A stretch of DNA of 42,121 bases from Gilliamella bombicola. Lineage in GTDB: Bacteria > Pseudomonadota > Gammaproteobacteria > Enterobacterales > Orbaceae. The DNA lies in the NCBI RefSeq assembly GCF_900094945.1, contig NZ_FMAQ01000016.1:1-42121 (forward strand), read 5' to 3'. Below are positions 37,290-42,121 of this stretch, piece after piece; position 1 is the stretch's first letter; each line of letters begins with the position of its first letter. The position numbers were made by a program, and so were the translations under genes. Below the pieces are notes generated by a model, which was not told where the DNA came from, searched no databases, and saw only the letters and a program-made list of their open reading frames with translations.

Positions 37290-38285
37290 GTGGAAAAAAA
37301 ACAAGGTCTATTATTGGTTAATTTAGGCACGCCAAGTGCAGCAACGCCAGATGCAATAAAGCAGTATTTAACCGAGTTTTTGCTTGATCGGCATGTGGTT
37401 GATTTACCTAAGCTGTTTTGGTCTCCCATTTTAAAGTATCTTGTGATACCTAAACGAGTGCCTTATATTATTCACCATTACCAAAAAATTTGGATAAATG
37501 GCGCATCACCTTTATTACATTATAGCCAATTATTATGTGATAAGTTACAACGCCATTTACCTAATATCCAATGTGAATTAGCCATGACCTATGGCGAACC
37601 GGATATGCAATCTGCGTTGAACAAGCTTCAATCATGCTCAAAGATTACCGTATTACCACTCTTTCCACAGTATTCCACAACCACAACTCTGGCAGTACTT
37701 GACAAACTTAAACAAATTATCGCCTCTGATCAAATCATCGATAACATCTGCTATATTCGTGATTATGCTGATCATCCAAGCTATATCAATGCACTTTATT
37801 TACAAATTAAGCAGGCTTTTGAAGATCAAGGAGAGCCTGAAGTACTCGTGCTTTCTTATCATGGTATCCCAGAGCGCTATATTCACAAACGAAAAGAGGA
37901 TTATATTGAACGTTGTGAAATGACCACACAGTTATTAATCGAAAAATGTCGAGCAAATGGTATAAATCGACCAATCCAAATGGCGTATCAATCCAAATTT
38001 GGTAAAGGTAAATGGGTAACTCCAAGTACTAGTGAGACACTACAAACACTAGCGCAAAGTGGCGTTAAAAACGTGCACGTCATCTGCCCGGGTTTCTCGG
38101 TAGACTGTATTGAAACTCTTTATGAAATTGATGAAGAAAATCGAGAACTGTTTTTTAATGCAGGCGGAAAAACGTTTTATTATATTCCCGCATTAAATGA
38201 GAGCGACTTACAGATGTGTTTAATCATAGAGCTAATTAATCATACTCAACCGTTTACATTTAAAAACTTATACTCAAACACATAG
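37290..38285 (+). CDS. hemH: Ferrochelatase HemH
   Basis: HemH inserts Fe2+ into protoporphyrin IX, the last step of haem synthesis. The 331 residues contain LLVNLGTP at the start, the ferrochelatase signature LSYHGIPERY with the metal-binding His191, and CPGFSVDCIETLYEI with the conserved acidic residues. I start at GTG 37290, six bases after AAGGA; a TTG at 37284 would add two residues. No [2Fe-2S] tail is present, as in E. coli. The haem product would serve the cytochrome subunit FdnI. Confidence 0.93.
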   Translation: MEKKQGLLLVNLGTPSAATPDAIKQYLTEFLLDRHVVDLPKLFWSPILKYLVIPKRVPYIIHHYQKIWINGASPLLHYSQLLCDKLQRHLPNIQCELAMTYGEPDMQSALNKLQSCSKITVLPLFPQYSTTTTLAVLDKLKQIIASDQIIDNICYIRDYADHPSYINALYLQIKQAFEDQGEPEVLVLSYHGIPERYIHKRKEDYIERCEMTTQLLIEKCRANGINRPIQMAYQSKFGKGKWVTPSTSETLQTLAQSGVKNVHVICPGFSVDCIETLYEIDEENRELFFNAGGKTFYYIPALNESDLQMCLIIELINHTQPFTFKNLYSNT

Positions 38286-38479
38286 TCTCCTAACATTTTT
38301 TACATAAGCCATGCGACTTAAAAAGATTATGCAAGATTGGTAATTGTTCATGTTCAAATGATTCAAATTTTAAATTAACAAATATTCATGCTAAATAGCT
38401 GTCTATCTCCCCTATAATTTATGGCGTATGATAGGATATTATGAATAATTGAATATCTGAGCACTGAGGAGCAAATTAA

Positions 38480-39811
38480 GTGAAAATCATCATCATTGGC
38501 GCTCAAGCCGCAGGCGCAAGTGCTGCCGCAAAGGCCAAAAGAATGAACCCAGAGGCAACCATCCGTATTTATGAAAAATTGAATATTGTCTCGTTTGGCG
38601 CTTGTGGTTTACCCTATTTCATTGGTAACCACTTTACTGATGCCAATGAAATGATATCTCGAACACCAGAACAATTTCAAAAAGATGGTATTGAAATTAA
38701 AACGTTACATGAAGTCATGGCGATTGATGTTAATCAAAAAAAATTAACCATTAAAGATCACAATACTGGTGATTGCTTTGATGACAACTACGATAAATTA
38801 TTACTGGCGGTTGGCGCAAGTCCTGTCATGCCGGCTTTTAAAAATGGTCAGCTAAAAAACATTTTTACATTACGTGATCTGCACGATGGATTAGCAATCA
38901 AACACGTATTATCAGACCCAAACACCCAAAATGTTATTGTTGTCGGTGCTGGCTATATTGGGCTTGAAATCGCTGAATCACTGGTCGCCTTACAAAAAAA
39001 GGTTAAATTGATTCAATTGGATGACAGAATCCTTGTCGATGCGTTTGATGAACAAATTACCGACCTAATTGAAGAAAATATTAAACAACATTGCGACCTA
39101 CACTTGCAAGAGCGAGTACTTGGCTTTGAAGGCTCACACAATGTCACGCATGTAATTACCGATAAAGGACGATATCCTGCTGATATGGTTATTATTGCAA
39201 CGGGAGTAAAACCAAATAGTGATATCTATAAAGATCTTGGCATCAACACACTTAAAAATGGCGCCATAATCACTAACAGCTTAGGGCAAACCAATATTAC
39301 CGATATTTATGCCGCTGGCGATTGCGCCGCGCTTTACCATAAAGTTAGCCATTCAATGGTATATATCCCGCTCGCCACAGGAGCAAACAAGCTTGGCAAA
39401 ATTGTAGGCGAAAATTTAGGTGGTGGACATTGCGAATATCCCGGCACGATTGGCACATCAGCTTTAAAAGTTTTTGATATCGAAGCAGGGCGCACTGGTT
39501 TAACTGAAAACGAAGCCAAAAAAGCTGCAATCCCCTATAAAACTGTCATAGTTAAAGATAAAAATCACAGTAATTATGTTGCTGGACAAACAAGTGTAAC
39601 AGCAAAACTTATTTATCATGCCGATACGCGCGTGATTTTAGGTGGACAAATAGCCGGTGGGCAAGGTGCGGTATTAAGAGTGAACACGTTAGCAACCGCT
39701 ATATGGGCGAATGTGAAAATTGATGAATTGGCCATGATGGATTTTCTGTATGCGCCACCTTTTTCCAGACCTTGGGATATTTTAAATATTGCCGGCTCAA
39801 TCGCCAAATAA
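38480..39811 (+). CDS. CoA-disulfide reductase / NADH oxidase-type flavoprotein
   Basis: This 443-residue protein has two dinucleotide folds (GAQAAGASAAAKAKR for FAD at residues 7-21; VVGAGYIGLE for NAD(P)H near 155) and a dimerisation domain. A single redox cysteine, Cys42, lies in SFGACGLPYFIGN. The C-terminal FLYAPPFSRPWD motif is that of the CoA-disulfide reductase group. Members reduce CoA disulfide, persulfides or O2 and peroxide, and I cannot decide which from sequence. It starts with GTG, preceded by GAGGAG. The next gene, 93 nt downstream on the same strand, is a cystine-type symporter, which supports a thiol-disulfide role. Confidence 0.85.
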   Translation: MKIIIIGAQAAGASAAAKAKRMNPEATIRIYEKLNIVSFGACGLPYFIGNHFTDANEMISRTPEQFQKDGIEIKTLHEVMAIDVNQKKLTIKDHNTGDCFDDNYDKLLLAVGASPVMPAFKNGQLKNIFTLRDLHDGLAIKHVLSDPNTQNVIVVGAGYIGLEIAESLVALQKKVKLIQLDDRILVDAFDEQITDLIEENIKQHCDLHLQERVLGFEGSHNVTHVITDKGRYPADMVIIATGVKPNSDIYKDLGINTLKNGAIITNSLGQTNITDIYAAGDCAALYHKVSHSMVYIPLATGANKLGKIVGENLGGGHCEYPGTIGTSALKVFDIEAGRTGLTENEAKKAAIPYKTVIVKDKNHSNYVAGQTSVTAKLIYHADTRVILGGQIAGGQGAVLRVNTLATAIWANVKIDELAMMDFLYAPPFSRPWDILNIAGSIAK

Positions 39812-39904
39812 ACAACATGAATATATTTATAGTTAAACATCAAATCATGTAATTAAACATAGATTGTTAACCAGATAATTGAATTATCAAAAGAGAGGCT
39901 AATT

Positions 39905-41326
39905 ATGTCAGATGCCATTTTTAAGGGGACTTTTTTTGAAAAGTTCCTATCAATTACTCATTATCAAACTCTCATTGGTATTGGGCTACTTCTCATCTGT
40001 TTTTTTGCGGTGATGAAGCCGTTACAAGATAAAAAAGTCAATTTTTCAGTTCGTATGTTAGTTGGCTTAATCCTTGGTGCTGTGCTTGGTCTAGGCATTC
40101 AAGCTGTAGCGGGCTTTCCTAATACATCAACCCTCTGGATGCAAGAAACCGCAACATGGTATGGGTTATTTGGTCGAGCATTCATTGCCTTTATCCGAAT
40201 GTTAGTGATACCACTTATTTTTGTATCGATTGTTAAAGTGATTATCGACTTTTCGGGCAAAAAAAATCTACCTCAAATTGCATTTAGAGGGATTTTTTGG
40301 TTACTGTTTACAACAGCCATTGCCTGTGTCGTTGGTATTTTGCTAGCGAATCTATTTTCTTTAGGTGAAATAAGCTCAAGCTCTGTACATCAAGCCCAAG
40401 CAAAACAATACACCAATATTATTGATACCTTTATAAATCTAATCCCAAGTAATATTATTGCCTCAATGGTAAATGAAAACATTGTTGGATTAGTCATCTT
40501 CTCTGCCTTAATGGGGCTTGCCGCCAATAGAATGGAAAAGAAGAACCCACAACCTATTGCACTCTTTAAAACATTTATCGAAGCGCTTTACAAAATCGTG
40601 ATGTCCATTGCGATGACAGTGATTAAATACATGCCTTACGCAGTCATTGCGTTACTGGCTCGCACTATTATTTCGAATGGAATACCGGCTATTATTCAGG
40701 TTTCTAGCTTTGTTGCTGCCATCTATATTGCCACATTGATTATGCTAATTGTACATATCGCCATTGTCTCGATTCATGGTGTTTCACCAATTATGTTTAT
40801 CAAAAAAGCACTAGGAACATGGTTATTAGCCTTTACGAGTCGCTCATCAGTTGGCTCTTTACCAATGACTATCTCAACGTTAACCGTTCGAATGGGAGTA
40901 AATACCGGCACGGCAAATTTAGTCGGCTCACTTGGCAGCACGATGGGAATGAACGGTTGTGCTGGTTTTTTCCCTGCTTTACTTGCCGTGATGGTAGCGC
41001 ATATGGTTGGTATTGAAACGAATATCCAATTTTATATTATGCTTGTCATTGTGGTAGTTATTGGCTCAATCGGCATCGCCGGCATTCCCGGCACAGCAAC
41101 TGTCGCTGCAACCGTTGTTTTATCTGGTATGGGGATGGCTGAATACTTCCCATTAATTGGGATGGTTTTAGCTGTTGATCCAATTATTGATATGGCAAGA
41201 ACTTTAGCCAATGTATCTGGCGCTATGACAGCGGCTGTGGCGACTGATCGTGAAATTGGCCTTATGGATATGGCTGTGTATAACGATCCTAATATTACTC
41301 TTGAAAATGAGCCGTCAGAAGTTTGA
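39905..41326 (+). CDS. Cation symporter, probable L-cystine transporter (TcyP-like)
   Basis: This 473-residue protein of the dicarboxylate/amino acid:cation symporter family has about eight membrane helices and two re-entrant loops. TSRSSVGSLP is the serine-rich hairpin 1. NGCAGFFPALLAVM carries the MNGCAG variant of the substrate helix seen in TcyP (YdjN) cystine carriers, in place of the NMDG/NLDG of glutamate and dicarboxylate members. AVDPIIDMARTLANVSG is the helix-8 signature. Cystine import next to a disulfide reductase makes metabolic sense, but another small substrate cannot be excluded. GAGAGG precedes the ATG. A terminator that is part of the repeated unit follows. Confidence 0.82.
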   Translation: MSDAIFKGTFFEKFLSITHYQTLIGIGLLLICFFAVMKPLQDKKVNFSVRMLVGLILGAVLGLGIQAVAGFPNTSTLWMQETATWYGLFGRAFIAFIRMLVIPLIFVSIVKVIIDFSGKKNLPQIAFRGIFWLLFTTAIACVVGILLANLFSLGEISSSSVHQAQAKQYTNIIDTFINLIPSNIIASMVNENIVGLVIFSALMGLAANRMEKKNPQPIALFKTFIEALYKIVMSIAMTVIKYMPYAVIALLARTIISNGIPAIIQVSSFVAAIYIATLIMLIVHIAIVSIHGVSPIMFIKKALGTWLLAFTSRSSVGSLPMTISTLTVRMGVNTGTANLVGSLGSTMGMNGCAGFFPALLAVMVAHMVGIETNIQFYIMLVIVVVIGSIGIAGIPGTATVAATVVLSGMGMAEYFPLIGMVLAVDPIIDMARTLANVSGAMTAAVATDREIGLMDMAVYNDPNITLENEPSEV

Positions 41327-41402
41327 TGGTGATGAGGGGGGTGTTCTAACTTGATGTAGGTGTTGATTTAAAAAACTTTAATAAAATCAATACCTTTTCT
41401 GA

Positions 41403-41434
41403 CTGATTTTTGGGTGTAAAATCAGGCCTTTTTT
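41403..41434 (+). terminator. Terminator after the symporter gene (unit B)
   Basis: CTGATTTT (41403-41410) pairs with AAAATCAG (41418-41425) around a 7-nt loop, followed by GCC and six Ts. It presumably ends the symporter message. Because it is part of the tandem unit, a second version lies ahead of copy C. Confidence 0.85.
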
Positions 41435-41469
41435 GGGTTGGTGGATAGAATAAATTGGGTGCGCAGGTT

Positions 41470-41589
41470 TCGGACGTTTTGACCTTGGGTGGACAAAATA
41501 GCTATTGTGACCACGTCCGAGCTAAGGGAATTAAAGCGAATTCCCTTAGCAATCCCACGCTTTGGCTGCAGAATGTGGCCTACGGCTAC
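41470..41589 (+). ncRNA. Candidate structured RNA core, copy B
   Basis: Elements in order: TCGGACGT (41470-41477) with ACGTCCGA (41513-41520); hairpin GCTAAGGGAATT (41521-41532), loop AAAGCG, AATTCCCTTAGC (41539-41550); CGCTTT (41558-41563), complementary to the loop; GGCTGC (41564-41569) with GTGGCC (41575-41580), using two G-U pairs; and a competing GGCTAC (41584-41589). The G-U pairs are valid only for plus-strand RNA. Expression and function are unknown. Confidence 0.55.
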
Positions 41590-41827
41590 CCTCCGCCGTC
41601 GCTCGGTCTTGACGCACCGGCTATGATTCGCTCCCGGTGAAGCATAGCCTCGCCAAACATCCCTGTTTGGCGTGCTAACCTCGCTCTGTTGTCGGCACAT
41701 TCTGACGCCGGAATAAGACAAACAACATAACTATCGTTTTTGGGATGGGTTGTTGTGTTTTTGTTAGGCGGTTTTTGTTAAAAAATAGCTCAAAAAAACT
41801 TTAATAAAATCAATACCTTTCCTGACC

Positions 41828-41856
41828 GATTTTTTGGCTAAAAATCAGGCCTTTTT
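41828..41856 (+). terminator. Terminator-like hairpin ahead of copy C
   Basis: GATTTTT (41828-41834) pairs with AAAAATC (41840-41846), followed by AGGCC and five Ts. It matches the terminator ahead of copy B in position within the unit, but its outer stem has a mismatch. It could end a transcript that reads through copy B. Confidence 0.6.
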
Positions 41857-41891
41857 GTTTTGGTGAATAGGATAAATTGGGTGCAGTGGTT

Positions 41892-42008
41892 TCGGACGTT
41901 TTGACCTTGGGTGAATAAAATAGCTATCGTGACCACGTCCGAGTCAGGGAATTAAAGCGAATTCCCTGACAACCCACGCTTTGGCTGCAGAATGTGGCCT
42001 ACGGCTAC
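41892..42008 (+). ncRNA. Candidate structured RNA core, copy C
   Basis: Outer stem 41892-41899 with 41935-41942; hairpin GTCAGGGAATT (41943-41953), loop AAAGCG (41954-41959), AATTCCCTGAC (41960-41970); CGCTTT (41977-41982); GGCTGC (41983-41988) with GTGGCC (41994-41999), or GTGGCC with GGCTAC (42003-42008). The main stem is one pair shorter than in copies A and B because a base is missing on both sides, which keeps the pairing but would break any reading frame. Confidence 0.55.
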
Positions 42009-42121
42009 CCGACGCCGCCGCTCGGTCTTAACGCACCGGCTATGATTCGCTCCCGGCGAAGCATAGCCTCGCCAAACATCCCTGTTTGGCGTGCTAACCT
42101 CGCTCTGTTGTCGGCACATTC

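Larger units (their letters stand above)
41370..41702 (+). repeat. Structured repeat, copy B (tandem unit 1)
   Basis: This unit runs from a terminator through a spacer, the structured core and a 3' tail, and recurs almost unchanged about 422 bases downstream as copy C. In the tail, GGCTATG (41619-41625) pairs with CATAGCC (41643-41649), enclosing TTCGC/GTGAA; CGCCAAACA (41651-41659) pairs with TGTTTGGCG (41664-41672). Only the core is shared with copy A at the other end of the window, which is inverted relative to B and C. The stretch 41703-41792 between units is T-rich with no clear feature. Confidence 0.9.
41793..42121 (+). repeat. Structured repeat, copy C (tandem unit 2, cut by window end)
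   Basis: Near-identical to copy B from the terminator to the GTCGGCACATTC that closes the window, with scattered substitutions. These include changes on both sides of the core stem and GTGAA to GCGAA in the tail hairpin, which turns a G-U into a G-C pair. The unit may continue past the window. Confidence 0.9.

Noticed and set aside
41422-41721. A 99-codon minus-strand open frame across repeat copy B (and a 61-codon plus-strand frame).
   Set aside because: Copy C has non-triplet length changes in the core stem that preserve pairing but break this frame, and copy A lacks it. There is no ribosome site, so it is a shadow of a structured element.
1-42121. CRISPR array, integron attC sites, insertion sequences, rRNA or tRNA genes.
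   Set aside because: No regularly spaced direct repeats, no transposase or integrase frames, and no recognisable structural RNA genes were found. The A/B/C repeats are too long and too few for a CRISPR array and lack attC core sites.

Overview
The window looks like chromosomal DNA of an AT-rich gammaproteobacterium. Nearly every housekeeping protein reads like an Enterobacterales or Pasteurellaceae orthologue (PpnN, RadA, SerB, YdiB, AroD, PlsB, FdnGHI/FdhE, DauA, RsgA, Orn, WaaA, HemH). Low GC, a C-terminal adhesin-like surface protein and a putative type VI effector family fit the Orbales (Gilliamella-like gut symbionts). That placement is inference from protein resemblance, not a database result.

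Layout. 1-460 holds one copy of a structured repeat (copy A, minus sense), a G-rich tract and a terminator. 458-7324 is an accessory block: an adhesin-like secreted protein with a heptamer repeat over its start region, an exported Sel1-repeat protein, a small membrane protein, and two related membrane proteins that may be type VI secretion effectors. 7579-19965 is mostly core: ppnN, serB-radA, an HxlR regulator divergent from a quinone oxidoreductase, rsmB, a Na+/H+ antiporter-type carrier, ydiB, aroD and plsB. 20208-25973 is a formate dehydrogenase operon with its maturation factor fdhE; its catalytic subunit has cysteine where E. coli has selenocysteine. 26124-30134 is an ABC importer locus with two tandem substrate-binding proteins, one permease and one ATPase. 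30205-38285 carries an exported histidine phosphatase, dauA, an HdeD-like membrane protein, rsgA divergent from orn, then waaA and hemH. 38480-41326 pairs a CoA-disulfide reductase-type flavoenzyme with a cystine-type symporter. 41370-42121 holds two tandem copies (B and C, plus sense) of the structured repeat, each behind a terminator.

The most unusual item is the A/B/C repeat. A core of about 120 nt is shared by all three copies. It has an 8-bp outer stem, an 11-12 bp hairpin whose lower base pairs change in a compensatory way between copies, a conserved AAAGCG loop complementary to a conserved CGCTTT downstream, and a following hairpin that needs G-U pairs on one strand. Together these suggest a structured RNA with a defined sense strand, followed by a 3' part that differs between copies. 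I do not recognise it as a known RNA class.

Functionally the window mixes anaerobic respiration (formate oxidation, dicarboxylate transport), shikimate/quinate metabolism, envelope building (PlsB, WaaA), haem synthesis and thiol chemistry with host- or competitor-facing accessory genes.
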